Source of the DNA: Bacteroidales bacterium KA00251
GTDB lineage: Bacteria; Bacteroidota; Bacteroidia; Bacteroidales; Porphyromonadaceae
Direction: 5' to 3'
DNA length: 64,000 nucleotides
NCBI GenBank assembly: GCA_001552775.1
Contig: KQ959264.1
Location: 24,768-88,767 of the forward strand
A model generated the notes under the pieces. That model saw nothing but the letters and a program-made list of their open reading frames with translations, made no database searches and was not told the origin of the DNA. The position numbers were made by a program, and so were the translations under genes. This document shows, piece by piece, positions 29,492 through 38,534 of this stretch (position 1 is its first letter; each line of letters begins with the position of its first letter).

Positions 29492-29553
29492 AGCAACTTG
29501 CTACTTGAAAGAACAAATAAAAACATCTATAAACACCTTAATAGGGAAAGAAA

Positions 29554-30933
29554 ATGAAGACGATGAGATTTTTCTTACTTAGCTCAATTATAGGATTTTT
29601 CTACCTGCTTACAGGTTCACTATCTGCACAGACTGGAGTAGAAACAGGCACCCCATGGGGTACTGGACAAGATAGTATTAAGTGTAGAGAGGCTGTCAGT
29701 CTATTGACTTCTTATGCAAAAAGTGAAAACTACAAAGATGCATTAGACTTTTTCGAGAAGGCTTATGCCGAATGCCCTGGCTCTTCCAAAAACATCTATA
29801 TTTATGGACCAAGAATTCTAGGATGGCTATACAACCAAGCTCCCACTAAGGAGAAAAAGGCTGCTATCTTTCAGCGAATAATGAAGCTTTATGACGATAG
29901 AGCCACCTACTTTGGCGATGATCCTAGATACTCTAAAGACTGGATTCTCTCGCAAAAGATTACAGAATATCTCAAGTATATTCCTCAGGAAAACTATGAC
30001 TACGACCTTCTATATAGCTGGACAAAGCCATTTGTCACAGAAGAAGGAGAAACAGCCCATCCACAAGTGGTATACTTCTACGTATTTTCCTCGCTCAACA
30101 AAGCAATCGGAAATAAAGCGTGGCATAATCAGTATGTTGATGACTATATGCGTGGGAATGGTTATCTCGAAAACTCTCTTGAGCTAGCAGAAAACAATCA
30201 AGACTCCGTACAATATCAATATATATCTGGGCTAAAAAGTCAACTTGACAACCTCTTCGCAAGAAGTGGTTTGGCAGACTGTAAGATGCTAGTAGAAATA
30301 TTCGGAAGAGATCTTGAAGCCAACAAGAACAATGCCAACTTCTTACAAGCGATGATTGACCTCTTCCGCTATGCCGACTGCGAAACAGAAAAGATCTACT
30401 TTACCGCTAGTAAGTACATGTTTGCCATTAAACCTACAGCCTCCAGTGCTATGGGATTGGCAAAAGATGCTCTACAACGGAAGCAGTACACAGAAGCCTT
30501 TGAGTATCTAAACAAAGCTCTTGGGCTTACCAAAGAGTCTCACCTAAGGGCTGCTATTTACACTCAAATGGGGATTATTCGTAAAGATCAAGGAAGTTTT
30601 GTAGAGGCAAGACGCCTTCTCAATCTTGCACTTAAAGAAAACCCCAGCAAGGGCACTCCTCTATTGCTAATTGCGCAAATGTATGCCTCTTCAGCATCTT
30701 CTATTTTCCCAGATGATCCCCTGAAGCAGCGTTGTGTATACTATCTTGTTATTGACAAGCTAGAGAGAGCTCGTGCGATTGATCCACAAATTTCAGGAGA
30801 AGCCAGTCGTCTGATCTCGGTATACAGAAGGAATCTTCCTGCCGCAAGTGCAATATTTATGCATCCCGATCTTGAATCAGGTCAATCATTCTACGTTGGT
30901 GGATGGATTGGGGAATCAACCACAATCCGATAA
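29554..30933 (+). CDS. secreted tetratricopeptide-repeat protein
   Basis: The 459-residue product has a signal peptide (ending GSLSAQ). Several helical repeats follow, clearest toward the C terminus: ALQRKQYTEAFEYLNKALGL, then AAIYTQMGIIRKDQGSFVEA and ARRLLNLALKENPSKGTPLL. TPR proteins are scaffolds. Position between an outer membrane barrel and lptC suggests periplasmic work in envelope assembly, which is inference. Confidence 0.85.
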   Translation: MKTMRFFLLSSIIGFFYLLTGSLSAQTGVETGTPWGTGQDSIKCREAVSLLTSYAKSENYKDALDFFEKAYAECPGSSKNIYIYGPRILGWLYNQAPTKEKKAAIFQRIMKLYDDRATYFGDDPRYSKDWILSQKITEYLKYIPQENYDYDLLYSWTKPFVTEEGETAHPQVVYFYVFSSLNKAIGNKAWHNQYVDDYMRGNGYLENSLELAENNQDSVQYQYISGLKSQLDNLFARSGLADCKMLVEIFGRDLEANKNNANFLQAMIDLFRYADCETEKIYFTASKYMFAIKPTASSAMGLAKDALQRKQYTEAFEYLNKALGLTKESHLRAAIYTQMGIIRKDQGSFVEARRLLNLALKENPSKGTPLLLIAQMYASSASSIFPDDPLKQRCVYYLVIDKLERARAIDPQISGEASRLISVYRRNLPAASAIFMHPDLESGQSFYVGGWIGESTTIR

Positions 30934-30954
30934 GTAATTTTCCTCCATCGGGCA

Positions 30955-31581
30955 ATGAATTCCCGAAAGAAAAGAAATCCAAGCACGAAGGCAACCTTTC
31001 TCGCAAAGGTTACCTTTGTGCTTTTTTTTACCCTTCCTCTTATTCTTTCTTGTCAGCAAGGCAAAACTCCTCTTGCAGATATGCAAGCAGAGGCAGAAGA
31101 GGGCTATGCCATGTACACCAAAGATGTCAACTTGATGGTTTCAGACAGCGGTATGACCCAATATCATCTTGAAGCAAAAGCTTGGTACATCTATGATCAA
31201 GGTGAAGAAGCTCACTGGTTTTTTCCTAAAGGCTTTCGTGCAGAAAAGATTGATACACTAAAGCATCCTCTAGCAACACTCATTGCCGACACAGCCTACT
31301 ACTACACAAACAAGAGTAGCTGGCTCTTTATAGGTCATGTAAAAGTAAAAAACCTTGCAGGAGACACTTTTTTCGCTAAATCACTTACCTGGAATAGCGA
31401 ATCGCGAATGGTAAGCTCTGAAGATTCTGTAACAGTAGTTTCTCCTGATCGTACTCTTTCTGGTACAAGCTTTAGAGCGACACAAGATTTCTCTCAATAC
31501 CTTTTTCTAAACAATCGTGGTGAAGCCAACATATCGGAGGAAGAATTTGAGGCAGATAAGTCCGAAGAGTCACCCAACTAA
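30955..31581 (+). CDS. lptC: LPS export protein LptC
   Basis: LptC is the bitopic inner-membrane and periplasmic bridge that passes LPS from LptB2FG to LptA. The 208-residue product has an N-terminal hydrophobic segment ending LILSC, so it may be lipid-anchored as in other Bacteroidales, rather than a plain transmembrane helix. A jellyroll of strands follows (DVNLMVSDSGMTQYHLEAKA, DTAYYYTNKSSWLFIGHVKV, LTWNSESRMVSSEDSVTVVS). Confidence 0.88.
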   Translation: MNSRKKRNPSTKATFLAKVTFVLFFTLPLILSCQQGKTPLADMQAEAEEGYAMYTKDVNLMVSDSGMTQYHLEAKAWYIYDQGEEAHWFFPKGFRAEKIDTLKHPLATLIADTAYYYTNKSSWLFIGHVKVKNLAGDTFFAKSLTWNSESRMVSSEDSVTVVSPDRTLSGTSFRATQDFSQYLFLNNRGEANISEEEFEADKSEESPN

Positions 31582-31628
31582 ACGTTTTTATAGTCTCTCT
31601 CCATACAGCTAATAGCACTTGTACTGAA

Positions 31629-32894
31629 ATGATATTCAGCAATCTACTCCTCTTGGTCGGTGGTATTGTCGTAGTGGTTATTTTATCCGCTTTCTTTTCG
31701 GGTATGGAGATTGCTTATCTCTCCAGCGACCGACTTACGATGGAGATCAGCAAAGAAAAAAAAACGCTTAAAGGTGCCATACTAAGGATGCTTTTCCGCA
31801 ATCCAGATCTCTATATAGCCACCATGCTTGTAGGGAACAATATTGTACTCGTACTCTATGGGCTCCTAATGTCTGCACTTATTGATCCAGGATTGCGTAC
31901 ATTAGGCCTCCCTGCAGGGCTAATTATTGTACTTGACTCCCTCATTGCCACCTTCATTATTATTATTTTTGGCGAGTACATCCCCAAACGTCGCTTCATG
32001 CTCAATGCCAATCGAGCGATGCAGCGCAACTCATTTCCAATCCTTCTTTTCTATATTGTTCTTTTCCCCATCACACTTCTTGCCACACTTATCACCAAAC
32101 TCTTTTCTCTAGTAATGGGAAGAGGAAGTAGTGCCGATATTACCTCCAAACTCACGGTGGTAGACCTTGAGCAATATCTCAGTGAAAACTATGAAGGAGA
32201 AGAAGGTCACCTTGATACAGAGGTAAAAATCATGCAAAAGGCTATTGACTTTTCTAGTGTAAAGGCAAGAGACTGCATGGTGCCACGCAATGAGCTCATC
32301 GCTTGCGAAGTAGAGACCTCTCTAGAAAATCTAAAAAAAATCTTCGTTTCTACCGGTATATCCAAAGTCATTGTTTTTAAAGAGGGGATAGACGAAGTTA
32401 TTGGATATATCCACGCACAAGAGGTGTTTCGCGGAGAGGGCTGGCAAAAGCGGATTAAAAAAGCTCCCTATGTACCAGAAAGCATGTATGGTCACAAGCT
32501 AATGAGGCAGCTTATGCAAAGCAAACGCTCCTTGGCAGTGGTGATTGACGAGATGGGTGGTACAGCAGGCATTATTACCCTTGAAGATCTCGTTGAGGAA
32601 ATCTTTGGAGAGATTGAAGACGAGCACGACAAGACAAAAATTGTTATTCATAAAGTTTCTAACTCGGTTTTTATCATCAGTGGGAGAGCTGAGATTGACG
32701 AGATAAACGAATCGTGTGGCATAAACCTACCCGAGGAAGATGAATACAACACGCTTGCTGGACTTATCATCAGTATCCATAGGAGTATTCCTCAAAAAGG
32801 CGAAACTGTAATATTTGATAAGTTTACCTTTGAGATTCTTCGCTCCACCTCCACTCGTGTAGAGCTTGTTAAACTTACGGTTAGCGATGACTAG
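31629..32894 (+). CDS. CNNM/CBS-domain membrane protein (HlyC/CorC family)
   Basis: The 421-residue product has an N-terminal CNNM transmembrane domain with about four hydrophobic segments (LVGGIVVVVILSAFFSGMEI at the start, with the AFFSGxE motif), then paired CBS domains (SVKARDCMVPRNELIACEVE; GGTAGIITLEDLVEEIFGEI) and a C-terminal CorC/HlyC domain. Family members take part in Mg2+ or Co2+ transport; GldE of gliding bacteria also belongs here. There is no evidence for haemolysis. Confidence 0.9.
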   Translation: MIFSNLLLLVGGIVVVVILSAFFSGMEIAYLSSDRLTMEISKEKKTLKGAILRMLFRNPDLYIATMLVGNNIVLVLYGLLMSALIDPGLRTLGLPAGLIIVLDSLIATFIIIIFGEYIPKRRFMLNANRAMQRNSFPILLFYIVLFPITLLATLITKLFSLVMGRGSSADITSKLTVVDLEQYLSENYEGEEGHLDTEVKIMQKAIDFSSVKARDCMVPRNELIACEVETSLENLKKIFVSTGISKVIVFKEGIDEVIGYIHAQEVFRGEGWQKRIKKAPYVPESMYGHKLMRQLMQSKRSLAVVIDEMGGTAGIITLEDLVEEIFGEIEDEHDKTKIVIHKVSNSVFIISGRAEIDEINESCGINLPEEDEYNTLAGLIISIHRSIPQKGETVIFDKFTFEILRSTSTRVELVKLTVSDD

Positions 32895-33148
32895 CTCTAT
32901 CCCAAATTGTTGCATTCTGGGACTGTAATGTCCAGTATCGTTCAAAGGTCGTTGAATCTCCCTTAAGGCGTAGCTAAAAACGACCTCCCATTTCCTCTAA
33001 AATTCTTCTATGGGTTTCTTCTATCTAATAGTACTCAAGTGCATACAGGAAACTCTTCAACACTGTTTCTGGGAGCGCATAACAGACAGTTAAATATACA
33101 CGAAAGCACACCACCGAAAAGTATAGGTAATTTGTCAGAAGTTCTTTG

Positions 33149-33156
33149 TAACTTTG
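33149..33156 (+). promoter_or_regulatory. promoter of the PpiD/SurA-like gene (TTTG-N14-TAACTTTG)
   Basis: TAACTTTG at 33149-33156 is a full -7 match. TTTG at 33131-33134 is a possible -33 element with a slightly short spacer. The start codon is 32 bases downstream. An 8-bp inverted repeat (32946-32953 with 32979-32986) lies earlier in the same gap. Confidence 0.55.
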
Positions 33157-33187
33157 CTAACCGTAGAGAAAGATATATCAACCTAAT

Positions 33188-35344
33188 ATGGCTACACTAC
33201 AAAAGATAAGAAATCGTGCAGGTCTACTGATCCTCATTATAGGTCTAGCATTGCTAGCCTTCATCATTGGGGACGGCCTACGCTCGGGATCTACTCTCGT
33301 ACAAGGAGATAGACAAACTGTACTTAAGCTCAACAACAAAAAGGTAGGTTATGGCACCTACCAGCAAAGGCTTCAGGAGATGACCGAAAGCTATGAAGCA
33401 CAAGGGAACAAACTCTCCGAAGAAGACAGAATGGAGCTCAACAATCGACTCGCAGAAGAGTTTATCCAAACGACGGCAATTGAAGAAATTGCCGAAAAAG
33501 TAGGTCTTAGGGTGACTGCAAAGGAGTACCTGGCCCTACTGACAGGAGAGGGCGTACAGCAAAGCTACGCAGCAAAGCAATTTTTCCAACAAATGGGGAT
33601 CAACCCTACAAGTAAGGAGGATATTCGGCAATTTATCAATCAGCTTGACGATAACAACATCAAGCAACTTCCAGAAGAGTATCAATCCTACTACATAGGA
33701 ATTAAAAAGAACTGGCAAAGCCTCTCTTCAAGGATCCTCAACGAGCGACTTCTTCAAAAGTTTACCGCACTGATGTCGCGCTCTTATGTCCTTAACAAGA
33801 TTGATCAAGAGTATTTGTCTAATCCTACAAGTCGTACTGTAGCATTGGTACGTACACCATCTACACTTCTTGAAGATGAAAATGCCACGGCTACAGATAG
33901 TGAGGTAGAAACCTATTACAAGCAGCACCCCAATTTATTTAAGCTACAATCTCCTTATAAAAAGGTTGATTATATCAGTCTGCAGATCCGTCCGAGTCAA
34001 AGCGATCTTGCACAAGCAAATAAAAACATGCTTGAAGCCAAAGTAAAATTGGCTAACACCTCCGATGAAGAGGCCGTTGTGCGCAACTACGACAATGGCT
34101 TTGCTCCGACTTTCTACCTCACCTCGGAAGAACTTTCGGCGCTCAATCTTTCCGAGCCCTTATTGAGTTTTGTAAAAGGGGCAAATGTGGGTGAAGTCAA
34201 TAGTCCAGTTCTTGCAAATGATACCTATCAGTTGATCAAGTTAGTGGATAGGAAACAAGCCCCTACCTCATTGACGGCACAAGTAGTTGTGTTGGATACT
34301 CTTCAAATGAAAAGCATTGACAGTCTTGTAAATGCTATCAATAGTGGAGCTACAACATTTGCTAACGTAGTAGCGACCTATTCAAAAGACGAACAAACCA
34401 AAGCAGAAGGTGGATATATTACCTTCCGTAATCCTACCACAGGAGTTGCAGATAGAAACCTTTCACGCCGTGTATTGGCCTCCTCGGGTTTGGAGGAACT
34501 TTTTGATAAGAAACCTCTGCAAGCATTTGTACATGGTGCAGGAGCGAATCGTATTATCATGCAGGTAGCAAGCTATGGCGAAGTAGGAGATCTCTATAAA
34601 ATAGCCTATGCTGAAATACCCTCCACCTTCTCTGATGAGACCTACAACCAAGCTTATGCTCAAATGAATGAGCTCTTCTCTGGTGAAGACACCGACTTTG
34701 ACAAGATTGTAGAACAAGCAGAGAAAAAAGGATTACAAGTGTCTAATGGAGAAATCGTAAATGCCTCTTCTGCCATGCTCGGCAATATACCCTCTTCTAG
34801 AGAAGTTGTAAGTTGGGCTTTGAGAGGAAAGCAAGGGGATATCAATGAAAAGATTTTCCGTTGTGGTAGCGATCACTTAGTGATTGCTCGTATCGGAGAA
34901 AGTGTGAAAGGTAGCCTCATCCCTCTCAGCGAAGTGAAAGAGGAAATAAGAAACCGACTCACAGCCGAAAAACGTGGGGATCTACTTGCTCAGCAACTTG
35001 CCTCTAAAGGGATAACATCTCTTGCTGGCTATGCTACAGCTATGAAGAGTGTAATAGATACAGTAAGCAATGTGTCCAATGTAGCAACAGGAGCAATGCC
35101 TCCCGAGTTTAATGGCATGACCTTTAACACAGAGGTAGGTACGCTATCCAAGCCCTTCCGTGCACAAACGGAGGTAATGGTGTTGCAGCCCCTAACAGAG
35201 ACAAAAAGTACATTGCCAGAATCCGCTCGTAAAGCACAGCTTGAGCAACAGAGAAATGGTACAGGTCAAGCAATGGGATACAGAGGCTTCCAGTATGTGA
35301 TCTCTCAGATGAAGATTAAAGATAATCGCGGAAATTTCTTTTAG
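33188..35344 (+). CDS. membrane-anchored peptidylprolyl isomerase (PpiD/SurA-like)
   Basis: The 718-residue product is a periplasmic foldase. A short cytosolic start is followed by one transmembrane helix (GLLILIIGLALLAFIIGDGL, residues about 13-32), then a SurA_N-type chaperone domain with long helices. A parvulin domain lies at about 360-450 (TFANVVATYSKDEQTKAEGG). A second degenerate PPIase-like region follows (VVSWALRGKQGDINEKIF). It would help outer membrane proteins fold, in keeping with the upstream barrel and LptC genes. Confidence 0.92.
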   Translation: MATLQKIRNRAGLLILIIGLALLAFIIGDGLRSGSTLVQGDRQTVLKLNNKKVGYGTYQQRLQEMTESYEAQGNKLSEEDRMELNNRLAEEFIQTTAIEEIAEKVGLRVTAKEYLALLTGEGVQQSYAAKQFFQQMGINPTSKEDIRQFINQLDDNNIKQLPEEYQSYYIGIKKNWQSLSSRILNERLLQKFTALMSRSYVLNKIDQEYLSNPTSRTVALVRTPSTLLEDENATATDSEVETYYKQHPNLFKLQSPYKKVDYISLQIRPSQSDLAQANKNMLEAKVKLANTSDEEAVVRNYDNGFAPTFYLTSEELSALNLSEPLLSFVKGANVGEVNSPVLANDTYQLIKLVDRKQAPTSLTAQVVVLDTLQMKSIDSLVNAINSGATTFANVVATYSKDEQTKAEGGYITFRNPTTGVADRNLSRRVLASSGLEELFDKKPLQAFVHGAGANRIIMQVASYGEVGDLYKIAYAEIPSTFSDETYNQAYAQMNELFSGEDTDFDKIVEQAEKKGLQVSNGEIVNASSAMLGNIPSSREVVSWALRGKQGDINEKIFRCGSDHLVIARIGESVKGSLIPLSEVKEEIRNRLTAEKRGDLLAQQLASKGITSLAGYATAMKSVIDTVSNVSNVATGAMPPEFNGMTFNTEVGTLSKPFRAQTEVMVLQPLTETKSTLPESARKAQLEQQRNGTGQAMGYRGFQYVISQMKIKDNRGNFF

Positions 35345-35358
35345 TCTACTAAGTTTAC

Positions 35359-35400
35359 TATAAACGAAGTATGCTATACGAGCATACTTCGTTTATATTT
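35359..35400 (+). terminator. intrinsic terminator after the PPIase gene
   Basis: A perfect 17-bp stem (35359-35375 with 35381-35397), five-base loop, then TTTTTTA. Confidence 0.88.
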
Positions 35401-35441
35401 TTATAGCATCAAACACCAGTTATTTATTCAATATAATCAAT

Positions 35442-36329
35442 ATGAAAATGAAAAAAAACCTTGTTCTCTTTACACTTGCACTACTAGCTCTTACGCTAAC
35501 TTCCTGCAACGATAAAAATCAAGGGAAAGACCCCCAAGAACAAAAGATAACCCTAGACGTGGCTCCTACTGAACTGCATCTAAAAATGGGTAAAACAGAA
35601 AAACTAGTAATCTTGGTATCTCCCAAAGAGACACCAGTAAGTGCTGTTTCGTCAGATAGTAAAATAGCAACAGTAAGTAATGATGGACTAGTTACTGCTA
35701 TAGCTGTAGGAGAGTGTACCATCTCAGTCAAAGCTGGAGAGATAATCAAAACGACCAAAGTCATTGTAAGTGAACCAAGCAAGATAGATGAAAGTCGCTT
35801 TATTGGCATAAAAGGCAATGAGATCGCTCCTTGTGTATACATTCCCAAGCAGAAGGAAATGGTAAACTCTCTAGAGATACTGAAAGAAGCTAATGCTCTT
35901 TACAATTGGGTATACCGAGCACAAACTCCAGAAGAAGAAGAAAAAAACGGTTTTGGCTTTGACGCTCCTATGCAGGGTAAAAACTATGCAGACAAACGAC
36001 TCGTCTTCTTTATTCAGTACCAACCAGCACTCAAAACTGTGGGAAAAATTCCTCGTATTTATTTCTCTACAAGAATTCAAGATACATCTGATCCTTTTGA
36101 GAAAGATGAGCACAAGCAGGCAATGGAAACCCTAGCTAAAGCCTATGGCTTTAATGAAGGGTTACAATATTCAAAACTAAAAGATGGCAATCCTTGTCTT
36201 ATTGCTTATAATTATTCCCTAGGCGAAAACGAACCTCTTGAAGCGAAGTTTTACTCTGAAAAAACAACCGATGGCAAAAACATCGGGATAGTGATGCAAA
36301 TCGCCTATCGAGGACCTGAGAACAACTAA
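35442..36329 (+). CDS. BIG2 Ig-like lipoprotein (paralogue 1)
   Basis: The 295-residue product starts with an SPII signal ending LTLTSC (lipid Cys at about residue 22). A bacterial Ig-like group 2 domain follows (residues 38-110; DVAPTELHLKMGKTEKL, then KIATVSNDGLVTAIAVGECT and ISVKAGE). The C-terminal 180 residues are a domain I do not recognise, beginning SRFIGIKGNEIAPCVYIPKQ. The downstream gene encodes the same architecture with aligned sequence, so the two are a tandem duplication. Likely surface or periplasmic. Confidence 0.82.
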   Translation: MKMKKNLVLFTLALLALTLTSCNDKNQGKDPQEQKITLDVAPTELHLKMGKTEKLVILVSPKETPVSAVSSDSKIATVSNDGLVTAIAVGECTISVKAGEIIKTTKVIVSEPSKIDESRFIGIKGNEIAPCVYIPKQKEMVNSLEILKEANALYNWVYRAQTPEEEEKNGFGFDAPMQGKNYADKRLVFFIQYQPALKTVGKIPRIYFSTRIQDTSDPFEKDEHKQAMETLAKAYGFNEGLQYSKLKDGNPCLIAYNYSLGENEPLEAKFYSEKTTDGKNIGIVMQIAYRGPENN

Positions 36330-36420
36330 TCTATAAATCCAGAAAGATTTGGCAAGCTAATTAAAGAGAATGCCCTAAAAAATTGGAATAAAACAAACTC
36401 AAGAGATAACATAATTGAAG

Positions 36421-37305
36421 ATGAAAAAGAACTTATCATTTGTACTCCTGCTGCTGGTAGCTCTTACCACAGTATTTACATCTTGCAAAGGCAAAGATCC
36501 CAAAGAACCAGGGAACAAAGGCAATGAGGTTTCACTAACAGTAGCCCCTAAAGAGATTAATCTATTTGTAGGAAGCAAAGAGCAGATTATTGCAGTAGCA
36601 ACTCCCAATACGAATAAGATTATATACACATCATCCAATGAGACTATAGCAAAAGTAAGTAAAGAAGGTCTTGTAGAGGGAATCGCTGTAGGTAAAGCTA
36701 CAATCACAGTAAAATCTGGCGAACTTCAAGAAGAAGTGAAGGTAGAAGTGTCTCCTATTGAATCACTACAAGCTCGTATGATCGGCACAAAAGGGGAAGA
36801 AAAAGCAGCTCCATTTTACATTCCCAAAGGACAGGAAATGAAGTCTGCACTTGACCTCATTAAGATGGCAAACAGTCAGTATGGATGGCTGTACGCAAAT
36901 GATATACTCAAAGCAGACCCTGATAAAAAAGGATACATGTTTATAGGTATGACCCCTGATGGTAAAGATTACATTGATAATCGCACCATTGAAATCGTAG
37001 CCTACGAGTATAACCACGATATTCCCATGATTCAGCTTTACACAAAGCTAAAAGAAGAAAACAATTTCTTTGAAACAGAAGAAGGCAAAAAAAAGGTAAA
37101 AGAGTTGGCCACACAATACGGATTTACTGAACAGGCTGACTTTGTAAAGCTAGGTGCACAGACTGTTTTTAGGGGATACAATACACAGCTAGGCAAAGAA
37201 GAGACCTTGCAAATTACCCTCTTAGACAGAGAATATAGCAAAAAAGGCAACGACAAGCTTTTACATAGGATAATAGGTGTTATCTCCTATAAAAATCTTA
37301 TGTAG
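36421..37305 (+). CDS. BIG2 Ig-like lipoprotein (paralogue 2)
   Basis: Product of 294 residues from the ATG at 36421; an in-frame TTG at 36415 is not needed. The SPII signal ends TVFTSC. A BIG2 domain follows (NLFVGSKEQIIAVATPNTNK; TIAKVSKEGLVEGIAVGKAT). The C-terminal domain aligns with the preceding gene: RMIGTKGEEKAAPFYIPKGQ against RFIGIKGNEIAPCVYIPKQK, then an ANxxYxWxY pattern in both. Function unknown. A terminator hairpin follows its stop. Confidence 0.82.
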   Translation: MKKNLSFVLLLLVALTTVFTSCKGKDPKEPGNKGNEVSLTVAPKEINLFVGSKEQIIAVATPNTNKIIYTSSNETIAKVSKEGLVEGIAVGKATITVKSGELQEEVKVEVSPIESLQARMIGTKGEEKAAPFYIPKGQEMKSALDLIKMANSQYGWLYANDILKADPDKKGYMFIGMTPDGKDYIDNRTIEIVAYEYNHDIPMIQLYTKLKEENNFFETEEGKKKVKELATQYGFTEQADFVKLGAQTVFRGYNTQLGKEETLQITLLDREYSKKGNDKLLHRIIGVISYKNLM

Positions 37306-37361
37306 GAATCAGATGAGAGATGTTTTCTCATCCATGTTAGTTAGTTCCTAGCTACATTTCT

Positions 37362-37402
37362 AATGAAGGAGTTGCGAAGGTATATTCGCAACTCCTTTCA
37401 TT
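37362..37402 (+). terminator. terminator after BIG2 paralogue 2
   Basis: The 17-base arm AATGAAGGAGTTGCGAA pairs with 37385-37402 with one bulged T and a six-base loop, followed by TTATTC. Confidence 0.8.
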
Positions 37403-37728
37403 TTATTCAATAGCGACGCCTATAGATGTTATTCTACAAGGATAGGACCAACATTTACGAATTCGTATAAATCCATCCTACACCTTTTATTTTAGCTTGT
37501 ATCCTCTATTTTCACTCATAATAGGTCATTTATCATTGTTGTCTATAATGCTATTTTGTTGCTCTCGTTATAAATAGTTTTCTTTGCAGTGAAAAGGAAG
37601 CCTATTCAGGACTAAAGAGAAAGAAAAACGTGCTTCACACGAATAAGCTGTTGAAAAAAACTTTTGCAGGGCTTTTCTAAAGTTGCACTAGATGATTTAT
37701 AGGCTTCAAAAGAGTAACAACCTATAAG

Positions 37729-37736
37729 TAATTTTG
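37729..37736 (+). promoter_or_regulatory. possible -7 box abutting the sod start
   Basis: TAATTTTG fits TAnnTTTG but lies only four bases from the ATG. It is either a leaderless promoter or a chance match. Confidence 0.3.
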
Positions 37737-37740
37737 TATC

Positions 37741-38334
37741 ATGAAACATCAACTGATCACACTACCCTACGAAACGGATGCACTTGAGCCCGTAATTAGC
37801 AAGCTTACTGTAGAGCTTCACTATGGCAAACACCACAAAGGCTATGTAGATACACTCAATACACTCATCGAAGGCAACGAATATGAGTCAATGACTCTTG
37901 GGGAGATTGTAAAAAAGGCTGAAGGGAAACTTTTCAACCAAGCTGGACAGGTGCTAAATCACAACCTCTATTGGCTACAATTTGGTAAAAATGCAGGAGG
38001 TGAACCTCAAGGAAAACTTGCAGAAGCAATTTCTAAGCAGTGGGGGAACTTTGAAGAATTCAAAAAAGCATTCAATACAGCATCAACTTCTCTTTTTGGA
38101 GCAGGATGGGTATGGCTTGCTGCAGATGAAGAGGGTAAGCTCAGTATTGAAAGCGAACCAAATGCTGGCAATCCCTATAGAAAAGGGCTCAATCCTCTCT
38201 TAGGCTTTGACGTATGGGAACATGCTTATTATCTTACCTACTACAACAGACGTGCTGACCACGTAAAAGACCTTTGGACCATCATTCGCTGGGATGTAGT
38301 AGGAGATCGCTACGAAAACCCTAAGCAATACTAA
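37741..38334 (+). CDS. sodB: Fe/Mn superoxide dismutase, cambialistic-type residues
   Basis: Converts superoxide to peroxide and oxygen. The 197-residue product has metal ligands His27 (ELHYGKHHKGY), His74 (VLNHNLYW), Asp157 and His161 (FDVWEHAYYL). Gln70 in NQAGQ is the Fe-SOD-type outer-sphere Gln. Gly155 in LLGFDVWEH matches the residue reported for the cambialistic P. gingivalis enzyme, which works with either Fe or Mn. Predicted cytosolic, with no signal peptide. It fits an oxygen-exposed anaerobe. A strong hairpin follows. Confidence 0.96.
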   Translation: MKHQLITLPYETDALEPVISKLTVELHYGKHHKGYVDTLNTLIEGNEYESMTLGEIVKKAEGKLFNQAGQVLNHNLYWLQFGKNAGGEPQGKLAEAISKQWGNFEEFKKAFNTASTSLFGAGWVWLAADEEGKLSIESEPNAGNPYRKGLNPLLGFDVWEHAYYLTYYNRRADHVKDLWTIIRWDVVGDRYENPKQY

Positions 38335-38383
38335 ACTTAAGTTGTTGCCCTCATAGTACAACAAGGAAACTGACTTATTAATC

Positions 38384-38421
38384 AAAAGCCCCTCTATAGT
38401 TTCACCTATAGAGGGGCTTTT
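38384..38421. terminator. terminator between sod and convergent BIG2 gene
   Basis: A perfect 16-bp stem (AAAAGCCCCTCTATAG with 38406-38421) and a six-base loop. A on the left and T on the right allow use from both strands. Confidence 0.85.
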
Positions 38422-38534
38422 ATTCTTGACCTACGATATAGATGTTGTCGCTTGGTCTTAATAGGTAAAAACACTCTCGGAGGATCTTCCTTTGACTTTT
38501 CTAGTCAAAGGAAAAATCCTTTTTGGAGACCTCA

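Larger units (their letters stand above)
37306..37740. other. region upstream of superoxide dismutase
   Basis: Holds the terminator at 37362-37402 and, after it, about 340 AT-rich bases with no coding signal. TAATTTTG at 37729-37736 fits the -7 consensus but ends four bases before the sod ATG, which would give an almost leaderless transcript. TAAAGTTG at 37678-37685 is a weaker alternative. Confidence 0.45.

Noticed and set aside
32895..33187. tRNA-like GTTCAA motif in the gap before the PPIase gene
   Set aside because: No acceptor or anticodon stems could be built around it.
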